Source: Larimichthys crocea
Lineage: Eukaryota; Chordata; Actinopteri; Sciaenidae
DNA: 64,000 bases
Direction: 5' to 3'
Assembly: GCF_000972845.2 (NCBI RefSeq)
Contig: NC_040028.1
Span: 19,744,210 to 19,808,209 of the forward strand
Below the pieces are notes generated by a model that made no database searches, had not been told where the DNA came from, and was given only the letters and a program-made list of their open reading frames with translations. The translations under genes were made by a program, and so were the position numbers. Within the stretch, counting starts at the first letter, position 1. Each line of letters opens with the position of its first letter. Of this stretch, positions 23,933-38,214 are shown piece by piece.

Positions 23933-26900
23933 TGCACAACTCGAGGGGAATTGAGTGTGTGTGTCAGCCGTGTCGCCACCGCTCGATTGACCACACTTGG
24001 AACAAGTCAGGGCAGGACTTCCACTCAATTGACCGGGGCGACACTGTACGCTCTATAAAGTATCGACGCCCACACCAATGCCCAAGACGCTGGAACACAC
24101 ACACACACACCTCATCTGTCTGATCTGACACACACACACACACACACACACATTTTTAAAAACTTCTTAGAAAGCTGGCACCGGTCGTGGCAGCCGTTAC
24201 AAGCCTATCCAGCTTTATTTCTTCGTGTCCTTCAGGGGGGTTAGAAAAAAAGCTTTTTGTGCTGTAAGGTTTAAAAAACTATTTTTTTCCCCACAACATT
24301 TAGTCGTCTTTGTCCTCAAACTGTAGTCACCGCCGTTCGCCGAGCGAGAATCCACATCCTGTTTGTGGTTTCGTCTCCTCTGCAAATCATCTTTTCCACA
24401 ACAGCAAGGGTAATTATGGTTTATATTACCATGAGTAATTGGCAGTCTGGCTGTATAGGCATTTGTCTGCACCTGAAAAATGACCCCCCAATGCGAGTGC
24501 CAACAAAAGAGGATAAACTGAGGAAAAAATTGATTTAGTTAGAGGGTTTTTTTTCTTCTCGGGGGCAAAGCTCTCCCCGCTGGTCTTGGTGCACGTAATG
24601 AAATAAACGTCTGCCTTTTATCAGGTTGTACCATCTGATGGCGTGGGGGGTGCCTCTGGTCATGGCCTCTTTGCCACTGCTGAAGGATTGCTACGGCCCC
24701 GCGGGAGCCTGGTGGTGAGTACAGCCGACCCATCCGGCTAAGACGATATATATATATTTGATGTTATTTCTTCTCGAGGAGGGCCACGCAGGGCGCTGGC
24801 CTCCTTCCAGCTCCACTCACACACGTTCTCGAGACCTGCTCTAAGATTTTACGTGATCTAAATTGGCTAATTATGAGCACATCTTTGAAAAGTAAAAACA
24901 CCCCCCTCGGACTCTAGAGTTCTCGTGGCTGGGAGAGGAAAGGCATTATTTGTTTGGAGGGTAGTTAAAGGGGTGAGGAAAAGGGGAAGAGGCCGAGCAG
25001 AGGAGAGGAGGAGGAGGAGGCGGCGGTGGTGGAATGAGAATTGGGACAGAGCCTTAATCTCCGGGCTCGGCTCGCTCTCTCTCTTTCCATTCTCAGCTTA
25101 TTAATAGCTACAGCTGCACAGCTTTTCCCCTCCGCAGTCACACAAGTCTCTCTTCCGCTCTCCCTTTCCTTTGTAACCCCCTCATATCTCTCTCTCTGTC
25201 TCTCCCTCTCTCTCTCTCTCTCTCTTCCCCCAGCTGGATCACAGAAAAGCACGTAGCCTGGAGATTTGGGATGTAAGTAGACCCTTTCAGCGCCGGCATC
25301 AAAGCTTCCCCCCACTGGGGGAGATGAGGAGGAGGAGGAGGAGGAGCGGGGAGGAGGAGGGCTGTCTCTGCGGGGAAATGTGAAGGGTTGCATGTCAGGG
25401 GAGCCTGCAGGGTTTTTTCCCTGTTGGTGTAAGGCCAAGATGAGTGTGTGTGTGTGAGTGTGAGTGTGTGTGTGTGCGGATGTGTCTGCCTCTGCCTTGT
25501 CAGATTTAGGGGAGTTGCTACACTGTGTATTTAAGTGTTTAGGACGGCTATGAAGGATTATGCCTGTCGACTGCTTTCTGCAACTGGCCCTAAGTCTGCA
25601 ACGGTTCTGCCAATCCCCGGCACAGATGCTCAACCACACACACACACACACACACACATCCACACAGCAACACTTTGCTACGAGCCAAGGTAATCGCGTT
25701 GCTGCTCGCAGCATCAGCAGGGAATCAATCTTTCTAAACAAATAAGCATGCACACACACACACACACACACAGACCGACTCACGCAGATAAACACTCGCA
25801 CACACACACACACTCACACATGCATGCAGAACAACACATAGCTATCAGCTGTGCTAAACGAGCCCGTGTCTCTTTTATCAGTGCTCCTCTGCTCTCCGGC
25901 TCTTTCTCGTTTTCCACGCTGTTGTGGCCCCTGGGGGACGAGCCGCTCAGAGGATCAGGGAATCTTCATTAGCTCTAATTACATCAAACCAGACGAGAGA
26001 TTAGAGGCCAAGGCAGTGCCTCGTCAAGGAAGAAACACAGCGGCTCAAACACGCGCGCTCTCTCCGAGCAGAGGTTTTAGTATTAAAGGTGAAAAGTGGA
26101 AAAGGCGGGAGGGGAGACATAAAGGGTGCAGTTAGACCGACGGGGGAATCAGTCAGCGGGAAGAAAGGAAAGAGAGGCAGCGTACAGCGGGATGGGAAGA
26201 AGAGGAGAGCGAGAGAAATAGATTGTCCTCGTCTCTGCCCACGCCCCGTAGTGTGTCTTCATCAGAGTTCAGCGAAGCGCGCAGACAGGACAGAGGAGGC
26301 GGGGGAGGCTCGGAGGAGGAGGAGGAGGAGGGTGTAAAGGGGATGAAAGAGGAAGGAGAATGGAAAGCAGAGGACAGCGTTTTGTGACGGAGGTGCAGAA
26401 TTTCAGGGGTTGAGTCAGCAATTGGAAGCACTGGAGCTTAGCTGAGTCACCACTCTTAGAGGTCCCCATCGCTGTGTATCATGGGCCCTGGTCAGACTGA
26501 AAAACCAGAGAAAATTAGATCCAGAGATGAAAGCTCATAATTACCAGGGTACTTCTAGTGAGCTAGCAAGCCTCACAGATGGGGAAGTCGATTGGTCGGT
26601 CCAGTCTGTCTGAAATATCTCAACACTGATTGGATAACCATGAAATTTTCTACGGGACCCGAGAACGTAATTCTTTCGGTCGAGTTGCTGCCCCAAGCGA
26701 AGAAGTTCAAGTCAATCTCAGGGTCTTGTTGCCGAGCATTGTGGTTCAGAGGGAGCTGAGCCAGAAGACAAAGCTCACGAGCTTTGGGCAGTGATCGTAA
26801 TGAGCTTCCTCCACTGGGTGGTTGAGCTTGGAGTAGAGCTGCTGCTCCGCGTCGAAAAGGAGCCAGCTGAGGTGATTCAGGCCACCTTCTTTCGGAGGTG

Positions 26901-27961
26901 TTTTGGGGCACGTCCAACTGGGTGGAGACCCCAGGCAGACCCAGAACCTGCTGGATGGACTACATGTCCCATCAACCCTGGGAACGCCTCGGGATCCTCC
27001 AAGAGGAGCTGGAATGTGTTGCTGGGAAGAAGGACGTCTGGAACGTCCTGCTAAACCTGCTGCCACCACGATGCATGGAAGGACAAATCCTCCTGACTTT
27101 GGTGAACTTTCATTGAGTTTTCATTCATCAAGTTAAATATCTCAACGTCTGAGATGGACATTCATGGTTCCCTGAAGATATATCCTAAGACACTGTGGGA
27201 ACTTCATGTCTTTAGTATTTCAAGGTGGAGAGATGACAGGAACCGAGCCTGGCCTGTGTGGTTTTCAGTGAAAGTTCTCGACTATTCTTTGCATTGTCAT
27301 GAAGTTTGAGTCACACTTTCATGTTCATGTTCCCCTTATGAGTAATTTCTTGGAAGTCTAATTGTGTGTGTACACGTGCCTGACCTAAATATCTGTGATA
27401 AATAATTAAGTCTGCGTCTGGTTCTTAGTATTGTGATGGAACACGCCCTTCTCTTCCTGCTCTCGGTGTGTCTCCTCCTTCCTTCTTTGCAAGTGGTTGA
27501 ACAGGTAGATCGTGATCTTTCACTCAGCATCAGGATCTTGTTGGTCAAAGTTGACTGCGGCTAACCAGCTCGGGCGGCTTGTCCCTGCTGCACTCTCATC
27601 TCCTACCGAGCACTCCAATTAAGGCTCCTTTCATCCGAGCCTCATTCTTCACTTCTGAGCGGGAAGGCCGAGCTGAGGCTGAGAGATTGAATCTCTCTGC
27701 GTGGCTGTGCATCCACCCCCGGCTCACTGTTGTCCTCTCCAAATCCCTCTGTGCTAGTCCGTCGTCTCCTCGTCGATCTATCGGCTGCAGCCACTTTCTG
27801 CAATCCTTTTCATTCTCGCCGTGACCTTCTACCTCTCCCTGTCTTTTAATCATCTTATTCCTGCTCTTTTTGGTCCTGACCCACAATCTCCTGCCATCCA
27901 TCCACCTTTCTGTCCTCACCTCTATTCATGTCTTCACTTCTATCATCCCCTGCCCGCTCTG

Positions 27962-27999
<38 letters not shown>

Positions 28000-30900
28000 C
28001 CATTTCATTCTTTCCCTCCCGTCTCCGTCTCGCTCTCGTTCTCTCTCCGGGTAGTGCTCAGCTGTAGAGCACAGCGGACTCTAATGGCAGATCATTATCA
28101 TGCTAATTAGAGCACTTTGTAGCTGCCGCCCGTCATTCTCTCCTCCACGCAGCCGCCCCCCCCCTCCACCCTCCCCACGCTATCGTTAAAAAGGCCTCCC
28201 CCTCTCCACCAACTCACCCACCTCCCCCCCTCCACTACCTCGTCTCTCCATCATTAATGGGACGTGCGCTGGTGTAATTGGACGCTGTTTATTCCGGAGA
28301 GCGGGTTATTAAATCACACCGAGGTGATGCTGGCGCAGGTCTCTCCCTCGAAACGCATTCATCGCCGTCCCCCCCCTGTGGGGAGGTTATTGAACCCCCC
28401 CCTCCCCTCTCTTGTGCACGGATGGACGTGCACGTACACGTGCAAAGGTGGCGTTCTTTGTACGCCGATGTCGCCTACAAGAAGCGCAGGAACCCGTGTC
28501 GTGAAACAACCGCCTACCATCTCAGATTCCCCTGCCAATAAAAAAAGTTTAATTTGATAATGATCTGTGAGATTTTTTTTTTTTTGTTCGACCCGCAGGC
28601 TCGGAAGACAAGTGTGGACGAAGTTAAATTAGGCCAAGGACCTAATATTTGCCTTTTTAGATGCTTCTAAAGTTGCAGTTTTTAGCACACACCAAGGACT
28701 TTTCAGACACAGTGTTGGACATTTATTCCCAATCCATTTTCCTTTGAAACCATGTGGGTCCCCGTATTTATGGGTCAGAGACAGATTCAGTTTCTCAGTC
28801 TGGAACGTCAGTTGAACTTTTCTTTCCTCTGGATCATGATTAGGCCTATAATTACTCTTGATGTTCGTCCTTTTTGCACAATCCAATGTGTTTATCACAT
28901 ATAGGTGCGTTTTGGCCGGCGTCTCCCGGGCCTGTGCCAGGTGCTGTGGAGGACTTGGCTGTCGCACAGCGCGAGCGTGGTCTCGTCTGCTGCTCGGAGT
29001 TACCGAGGCTGAACAGAGAGACGCGCGGTGGCCAGGAACCTGTCGATCAAAGCTGAGACAAAAGCCTGTTTCATGATTACAGGGAGAGGCTGAAACTCCT
29101 CCGAGCTTACATCACCTCCCGAGAGGTTATGCAACACGACGCTGCCATTCCAACAAAGCCATCACCCCGTTCCCCTCGCCCGTCTCGCTCTCTTTCAGCT
29201 CAGAAATACCTGACATGTTATTATTCTCTCCACCCGCAACCTCCCTTGATTGTCAACCCATCATCCCGCAGGAATGCCACGCGTTTCCGGCGTTGTGACT
29301 TTGTTGGCATTATCTTTTGTTCTCTCTCTGTCTACTCGCTGAAACTATGTGCTGTAAGGTCCAGAGGTGCTGAGTCAGGCCGATTCCGCTCTGTGCTGTT
29401 TATGTTTATATTTAGAATAATGCTGCCCGGTGCCGGTGTCCGGCAGCTCACCTACTTAAGCCTCACCTATACATAAATATACTTAAATGTGCAGTTTAGT
29501 TTGTCAATGTGACTGTTTCAAAGAGTTTTCAGGGAGGAGGTGAGGATTGTTTCATGTTTAAAACGCATGTCAAGGCGCGATAACAACAGTTTTACTGTGT
29601 TTTAACATCAAATCTAAACTTTGGTCCAAATTTTAGATTACAGGCATGCAGAGGAAGTCTTAACTAATGAGTCTCTGTGCTTTCATTTGTTTAGACAGCT
29701 CTAATATCTCTCAATTGGACACCTAGTGTGCTATTAGGACCTATAAATCGTCCTCCTGACTAAAAGATGGTCCTATAATATCGCTCCTTGTGTTCGTGCT
29801 TTGCAGATGGTACGTGCCTCTGTTCAGCCTCATCTTCCTGATGATCTGCTGCTACGCCAGGATCATCTGCGTGGCCAACGAGAGGGTGAGTACTCGGCGT
29901 GCATCCAGTCAGCAGCAGAAGCAGCACAAGACACACGCGGCGATTTTAGCTGAATCCAAATACACTGTGACCTTTTTTTTTAGCAGAGCGACGTCGGTGA
30001 GGGCTCAGACGGGACCGCTGTTTGTGTGTGCGCTCGTATTTCTGTACTGCTTTTGAGCTTCAAAACGACTCTTTGGAAAACTGTGGGCGACGTCACGGAT
30101 ACGTTGGATAAAACACAATATTTCATACAGACAGCCAGGTCGTGAGTTAAAGAGATAAAACTTAAAGGATGTCTGAGGGAAGTGGAAACAGGAAGTCTTC
30201 TGTTTGTCAAACTGGAACAAATATTTACAGCACACAGTTTGGGTAGTAACTTTAGTTTAACTTTGTCTGTTCAAATACATTTCGACAACCAGGGGGGGGT
30301 TGTTTTTTTTTATTTTTATGATGGCCTGACTACCTCTGAGCTTACTTAGAGCTATTGATTATTCAGATTACATAATGATTTTGCGTGTTTGTATGTTTTA
30401 CGAGTGATAATCCTGTTTATCGAGCACTTCTTCCAGCTGCAAAGCTGCTTCTCTCCGTTTTATATGATTGTAAATAGTTTTATTTTGGACTGTTTGTTGG
30501 CTCCCTGTCCTCATGTGACGGACACATTTATCTATTTTTCAAACATTTTACACCCTAAGTTGTCAGTTTGTGTAGATAATGAGTCCATTAATTGATTTAC
30601 CACTTAGTTGATGTCCTCTCTCTCTGTCTCTCTCTCTCCGCGTTGGCTCGTTTGCACAGTGTGCTTTTCCATTGTTAAGGGCGCAGAGGCCGCATTCCAA
30701 CAAAGTCTACATAGCTGCCATTCCCCTGATCTGACGACACCACGCGATGTTGGCTGCAGTGCCAGCGGACGGGTGGTGGAAGACATGCGTTACAGCAGTG
30801 TTTGTGTCGGTTCCTCGCGTGGCCTGAATCTCCCGTTCTCTCTCTCTCTCTGTCTCGTTTTTTTTCAGCCTCGCGGTGAATTGTCACCGTGATGGTTGGC

Positions 30901-33900
30901 TCTCTTTGTTTGGGTGGAGGAGTGAACAATGGGACGGTGAGACAGATTTAAAGATAGCCGGGCTGCAGACAGATGACATCGGAGACAGACAGCAGGTAGC
31001 TGGAAGGGAAAAATGGGGGGGGAGAGGAAAAGAGACTACACAGCTCTTTATCATGAGCGTGATAAAGAGAATGAATGAATGTAGCTGCTTCGCAATCTGC
31101 ATCTCATAACTCATTCAGCTCACAGCATTCAGCTGTCTCTCCCTCAACCTCCTGTTTCTCTATCTCTGTTTTCCACCTTTCTCTCTTTCCCCTCCTCCTC
31201 CCTCTCTTTTCCTTTTTCCACCTCCATACGTCTCTCTCTCTCTCCCTCTCTCTCTCCCCCCCTCCCCATTTCTCTCTGCCGTTTTGCTTTCTCTATCATA
31301 TTTATGAAGAGCTCAAGCCTTATCTCTTTTCAGCTGCAGGCTGTCTCACTTGAAAGAATTTCAAAAAGCTTTGAAAGCAGGGTAGGTGGCGACGCAACGG
31401 GGGAGAAAAAAAAGGGATAAAGACGAGGAAGCTGAGGAGCGAGGAGAGGTGGGATGTTAGCTGGACGGAGAAGTTTCTACGCTTTCCAGAGGCCAGACCG
31501 GATAGACCGAGAGAGGGAAGGAGGGATCGTGGGAGAAAGCGACTCTATATCACATTAGTTTACCAAGTCCAAGTCATTTACAGCAGGATTATTTAGAAAA
31601 ACATTGAGTGACTGTGTGAGCTTGTATTAACTAGGAGGGATTTGAAAGATAATGAGTCATTATCAGGCCCGACAGAGAGTTCTGGGAGTGTTTTTGTTTT
31701 ATGGATGCGATCTGCGCTCCTTCCCTCCCATTCGAACGCCTCAACACTTAACCCGGCTCGACTTTTCTGGTGGCGCGGCAAGGTCCGCGCACCGGGGAGA
31801 GACCCGGCCGAAGCCTGACGATGCTGCCACTTATTATCAGCGTTTGTTGATTTTGATGGATTAGCTGTGCTTGGCTGGACAACAAAGAGCCGCTCCGGGG
31901 CGAGTTCAGTCCGACTAAAGTGACTAAGTCGTACATTTATAATGACAATCACGTCGATGCGGGGAAACCATGGCAACGTGGAGTTAATAAATAGCAGAAC
32001 AGAAGAGCTGTTAGCATGTCGCGCCTCTCTGTGCGTGCGTGCATGCGAAGCTCACGCTGGCCGGGCCTCTTGAGATTCGTCTCTGATGTCTTGGGTTACA
32101 TAAACCTTCTGGCTTCCTACGCCCTGTATCCCACCATTACAAATCCCAGTCTTGTGCATGCGAGAGTGTGTGTGTGTGTGTGTGTGTTGACATTTTCCCT
32201 GCATTCCCCCGAGAGAGGAGACAGAGGAAGAGCGAAAAGTATTCCCACGTTCTCTCTGGAGATGTCAGACCTGCCATGTTTGCTCCACTTCTTCTTCTTT
32301 TTCTTTAACACTTCTTCTTCTGGAGAGAGAAATCTTTCCTTTCTCTCCACACCCTTCGCCTTTTCTTCTTCTCCCTCTTCCCTGTGTCATATTGTGTGCA
32401 CTGAAGCTCTCTTTGTGAGATGCTGGGAGCTATTTAAGTGCTCTCCTCTGCCTCTAAGATCTGCACTCTGCTGTGAATTAGCCAGTCTTTTTTTCTTTGC
32501 AGCGATGGCTGAGAAGGTGGAGGTCTTTTTTTTTAATTTTTTTGCACTGGCGTTATAGTCACTTGTCACCGCAGGAACCGACCTCGAAACTGAAAAAACA
32601 AAGTGATTTTAAACGATCAAATCTCTGCGTTGTTGTTGTTGTTTTTTGCCCTGACCTTTTTCCTCCCGTCTCTTCTGCACAGATGCAGTCATGGCTGGGA
32701 ACCTTCAACCCAGAGAGAGAGAGACGAAAGGTAATGGCCTGTCTGACCATCGCATTTCTCTGCACACACACTCACACACACACACACACACAGAGCGTGA
32801 GGATTAGAGCGTGTGCAGGATTAAGTCGTGCGGTCACGCTGGGTAGGTGTCAAACAGCGGGGAGTAATTTGACCTCGTGACACCTACGCTTCTCGCTGTG
32901 CACGCGTGCGCTCGTGCACGTCGTGCACATGTGGGTGTGCACGTATACGCGTGTTTATATTTGGGAGCTGTGCTCCCGCTCCGCTCTGTGCCTGAACTTA
33001 CTGAAACAGACGACGACACCGTAGACCCCCCGTAAAATATATTCATAGAGAGAGAAGTCGGATTGAGAAACAGGACATGAGGCGTGGGAAATGGGAATAA
33101 TGATTGAGGAGAGGTTAGATCTTTTTCTTCTCCGCTGATTCTTACATGAGTTTCGGGATTTGCTCGAGCAGAACTAGTTCGTAAGGCAGGCCCGTCTGAC
33201 CACATTCATAGAATCGCTCTCAGCTGTTGACATGAAAAATGACAGAAGCAGTTATGTAAACCACCTTTCTCATCTCTGCACAGCTGGCCAACCACAGCAG
33301 CAGGCGTGAATGCTGGACTGACAGAAATGCTCGGACACACATCGCCTAATCTGACCTTTGATAGTGTCAGTCCTCTGTGGACTCTCTGAAGTCCGGAAAA
33401 GTGACCCTGGGTTATTTCGGCATGGGTTTGGAGACATTCATCCCAAACAGAAGGCCAGCATTACAAACTGGGGTGGAAGAGTTTAAAGGATGTGGGCAGG
33501 AGTGGTCTAAATCTCTTGGTTGAGTCATGGGAAGAGTTTGTAGTGACTGAACCACACTAGAGACTAAAGGCTGAATTCCGCTGGGCACGGATGTGTCACG
33601 ATCCATGTGTGGTGCGATCCGTTTCAGAAGCGTCCCAGAAAGGGGGTCTTCGCTTGGGTTCCGCGGAGAATATGGGTCTGTTTTATTTGTTTGACGGACA
33701 CGCAATAAGCCCACGTTGATCTGCACGAAGCAGCTCCAGCTGGCAGGAAGTCAGCCACCGAAACGGCAGAGAGAATCAGGACGATTTTTTCAAAATAAAA
33801 CACCCTGTGCAATCTACCTAAAAACAGCCAAAAGGGAAACAATTTAACTACGTAGTGTGTTTACACATTTCGAAACACATAAACCGGAAAAAAAATGACC

Positions 33901-35241
33901 AAACCCGAGCAGCTCTGGAGTCCCACCAAACCGCTGCGGTCCAGTTCAGAAGCATCCCAGAAGCGCGTCTTTGCCAAGAATACGCAACATCCGTCAAATG
34001 ACCAAATCTGAGCAGCTCTATCGTGCAAAATGTTTCTGAAACGCTACCGGTGGGGTTTGAAGTTGTGTGGACCAACGGACCAAAACAGCATCACGTGACA
34101 GAGACGTGCCCGGTGGGGTTTGGTGGGGGGTAGAGGCTAAATTCCACCGGGCATGGCGCCGGAGCTAATTGCCGCCTGTTCTAGTCAATGCTTCGAATCC
34201 CACCAATCCGCCGCGGTCCAGTTCAGAAGTGCGTCTTTGCCAAGAATACGCAACATCCGTCAAATGACCAAAATCTGAGCCAGTTAACAAAATCCAGGTG
34301 GTAAAATGTTTCTGAAACGCTCCCGGTGAGGTTTGAATCGCATTGTGGCTGCGACGTGCCCACTGGGTTTTTTTTTTTTTTTTTTGCATAAAAGTCAGGA
34401 TCTCTGAGCTGCTTAGACTTAAAACATTCGTTTTAAAATGTGTCTCTCGTGAGTCTCATAACTTTCATGGAAGTGCAGCGCTAAATTGCTGGAGAACCCC
34501 TTTGGATTGAATAATGGATATCTTGTAAAGTGTTTCATCTCTCAGACTGTTTTAAAAGCTTCTCGCTGCGTCGGTTCATCCGGGCCTGCTGACTCCGGAC
34601 GCTGATCTTTACCTTCCCCAACACATCGTGCATTGCATCCCTCTCCTCCTCCTCCTCCACCTGCTCCTCCTCCTGCTCCTGTCGTTGCACCTCCTCCACC
34701 CTGCAGGGTGAGGAAGGTGTGGAGGGCAGGTTAGAGGTTAAGGTTATGTAGATGCTGCCCCTAAGTGGCAGTTGTAATTACTACACACTGAACTTGCGTA
34801 ACCTTCACCATTGACGTGTGTTTGCATGGATATGTGGCAGCAACACACACACACACACACACACACTAATTGCTATGTGTAGCAGTGAGTGTAAATAAGT
34901 CAGCAGTGGTTTTTATCACACTCTTCCTCGTATTTCTCTTCTCTTTTTCGAGTCGCTCTCCTCGTTTCCATCTGTTTACCCCCCCTCCCCTCTTCTCTCT
35001 CTCTCTCTCTCTCTCCCTTTCTTTCTCCCCTCTCCTCCTCACTCCTTCCGTCCCTCTGTCTCTTTCACTCTTGTACTCGTACCCAGCATGAATAAAGCAG
35101 CAAGCCAGGTTCATGGACATGAATATTTATGAGAGTTTATGCACGCGCTGCAATGCTTTAAAACAACAACAACAACAGCCTTGCCGATTGTGCTTGCCAA
35201 GCCAGCGAGCTCCGGTTCGTTCGTGTGTGTGTTTGTGTGAT

Positions 35242-35282
<41 letters not shown>

Positions 35283-35560
35283 CGGCAGGTGTAAACTAGA
35301 GAAAGCGATTCCTGCTGTGTGTCTGAAGACCGCCGGCTCCGGTGATTTCCATTCACGACGCCACATCTCCCTCCCTCTGTGCCTCACATGTGATCCGTCG
35401 CACGCAAACACACACACGCACACACACGCACAGACACACACACACACACACACACACACGCTCCTCACATGCTCACACATGTAGTCTCCTGCGTTCGCCA
35501 GGCTCGATTTTTTTTTCTTCTCTTTCTGACTCAGCCTGCCACCCATCCCCCTCTCTCTCT

Positions 35561-35609
<49 letters not shown>

Positions 35610-38178
35610 CATGTGGAGTGATGACGTGCATAACTAGTGTCGGCAGTTATCAGGGCCGTCAGTCACATGTTTGTGTGTGTCTAGAGCAATTTGTTTGTGG
35701 TCAGGCATGAGCGTACACACACACACACACACACACACACTACCACAAGGTCTTGCAGCAACGCAGGTCAGCAAGAGGATATTCAAAAGAGGGTGTTTGA
35801 GTCAGACCACGCACACACACACACACACACACCTTTAAACACATTTGCACAACTGCACACACAGCAGCTCAGTCCCGTCGGGTAGCAACAAAGCTGGCTG
35901 AGCAAACAGCGAGCTGCTTGTTCGTTATCTTCCCAGGGTGTTTGTTTACTGATCCACACAAGCTTCGCCTTGAGTCACAATGTGAAGTGTCTGCTTGTGC
36001 GTCTGTATCCACGCGCGTTCGCCCGGCGATCGTGTGTGTGTGTGTAGGTGAGCTGTGCATCATCGCCGATGTGCCGAATTTCACTTTTACACGTCGCCAA
36101 ACATCCCCGACGAAACGTCCTCACTGTGAATAAGCTGCAAGGATGGTTGGGTTTGTCTTTCAAGGGCTGTCAGGCGAGACTCGTGCCTTCGACTAAACAC
36201 ACAACTTCTTACGCTTGGAGCCGCTCTCCGGCTGACACATAATATATGCTTTAAGCCGTCAGCGTCACCTCCGGTGTCTCGACAGGGTGTGTTTCAACTG
36301 CTCCTGAAAATCTTTGATTATTGACCTAAGAGGAACAAATTATTGACAGAAATTGAATTTAATATTCATCACTATGATTTAATTTCTGTATAATCGTCTG
36401 AAAATAAGAAATGTTTGTGTTGCATGCTCTCTCCGGGTACTCTCGGACACTTAACGGGTTATTTGGTGACTCTAAATTGTCCGTAGGTTTGAATGTGAGT
36501 GGGAATACTTCAGGATGCGCCTTTATTTCTACACAGGGAGCGGGTTCTCCTCCACGGAGTCCGCCACGTTGTTTCTATAGCAGCCAAGAAGGGACAAACC
36601 TTGGTGTGGTTTTTTCGCTTAGTTATTCAGTCGGTTTGCGATTTGAAGCGTCACCACTAGATGGCACTAAATTCGACACGCCAGACCTGGACCTGGACTG
36701 AACATTGAACATCCAGCTGTAGACAACAGTTGTACACATTATATTTAAGTTTACGAGCAAATAAGACGAACTGAAGCAAAAAACAACAAATATTTAGACA
36801 TATGCAAGCTAGGGCTGCCACAAACGATTATTTTGATAGTTGACTAATCACCGATTATTTTTTTCGATTAGTCGACTAATCGGATCATACGTAAATTGAC
36901 TGTCCCGGAGAGGGGCAGGTGGGCAGGTGCTGTAAAGCTCGCGGACGGAGCCATGAGCCACCTTCGCCCCCGAGTCTTTCCATGCCGACCCAGAGCCGCC
37001 GCGGAGGAAATGCGCCCAGCGGAGGCCAGCCAGCGCCGGGGAGAGGTCCCACAAGGGGATCCTCCCGCACCGTGCATCTGTCCCTGACCCGCCGAGTTGA
37101 ATCCCCCGGGCAGACTGCGTGGAAGTTGCGGGAAAATCGCGGTGATTGGTTAAAATTGCAACACCGCCCCGGATTCACGGGGATTCAGTGAAGTTGCGTT
37201 GAAGTTGCAAATCGCAACATCGTGAATTCCTGGAGGGTCTGTGTTATGGTATCATTTACGGTACAGTCAGGCCTGATGCCGATTACCACAAGGGTGTGTG
37301 TGTGTGTATGTGACAGAAAGGCAGACGTGGCAGTGGAAGCTGCAGCCGCAGTTTCGAGAGAAAAGCAAAGTAAAAAAAACAAAAAAAAACGATGCGTCGA
37401 CTACTAAATTAGTTGTCGACGATTTTGTTCGTCAACATAATCGTGACTAATCGACTAATCGTGGCGGCCCTAATGCAAGCACACATACAAACAAGTAACC
37501 AGACCCGACAGTACTCGCACTGTTCTGGAGCTTTCGCGCGATCTTCCTCAAGCCGGTGGCGTTTGTGCTAATACTGCAGCAGATGTCGATGATTACGACG
37601 ATAAAAAAAAAAAAAAAAATCTCATGGAAAAAACTTTCTTTGTGAAATTTTATTCCAATTTTAGTCCTTGAAAAAAAAAAAAAAAAAAAAAAACCTTTTT
37701 GGAAAGTCCTTGAATTTGATGTTCGAGTGCCTTCGGGGGAAACTGATGCCGAGTATTTTTTCCTCTCTCTCTCTCTCTCTGAGTGCAGTGGGTGGTGAAA
37801 GGGGGACGGGTCGCTCCAGATAAACGTCTGTAATCTAGCGTGCGTCATTAACGTCGGGACCGCTGCGCACCCCGCCGCACATAATTACGGCTTCACCCCC
37901 GCCCCCCTCTCTCTCTCTCTCTGCTTGCAGAGCCAGCGCAGGGGCCTCTGACACGGGAGGACTGTGATTAAAAACACGAGGCTCTTCAAGCCGCCCTCCT
38001 CCTCCTCCACTATTCCACATCCTGTCTCTCTCTCTCTCTCTCTCTCTTGCGCGTGCTGAAATTCCTCAAATGCCTGTCTCTACACCTCACCTAAATTTTA
38101 TCTGAGATCACTCGCTCCGTGGATTCTTTTAAACTCTTTGAAAAATTCAAATCTCCCTTCTCCACATAGCATCCTTCG

Positions 38179-38214
<36 letters not shown>

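Larger units (their letters stand above)
25273..29806 (+). other. Receptor intron 8
   Basis: It contains GGA runs (25327, 26310), TG/CA runs (25443-25478, 25636-25659, 25750-25815), a Rex3-like LINE 3' fragment (26800-27075) flanked by pieces of another dispersed repeat (26575-26690, 27130-27215), a CT tract (27966-27997) and a homeodomain-site-like island (28060-28110). The stretch 28560-29800 shows nothing I can name. Confidence 0.7.

Noticed and set aside
22200..23954. Several open frames of 80-171 codons in both strands
   Set aside because: All are produced by CA/TG dinucleotide repeats (CVCVCV, THTHTH) that lack stop codons in every frame.
24965..25813. 282-codon open frame on the minus strand
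   Set aside because: It overlaps receptor exon 8 and its CT tract antisense and reads through TG/CA repeats. The translation is low-complexity.
32502..32516. Exon-like piece with acceptor TTCTTTGCAG and an ATG
   Set aside because: Exons 9 and 10 already join in phase 0. The 14 bases between this acceptor and the nearest GT would break the frame.
36885..37191. GC-rich open frames on both strands that look like coding sequence
   Set aside because: They lie inside a hAT transposon with target-site duplication, and the same sequence recurs inverted in another transposon at 61272-61589. They are likely non-coding or transposon-derived.
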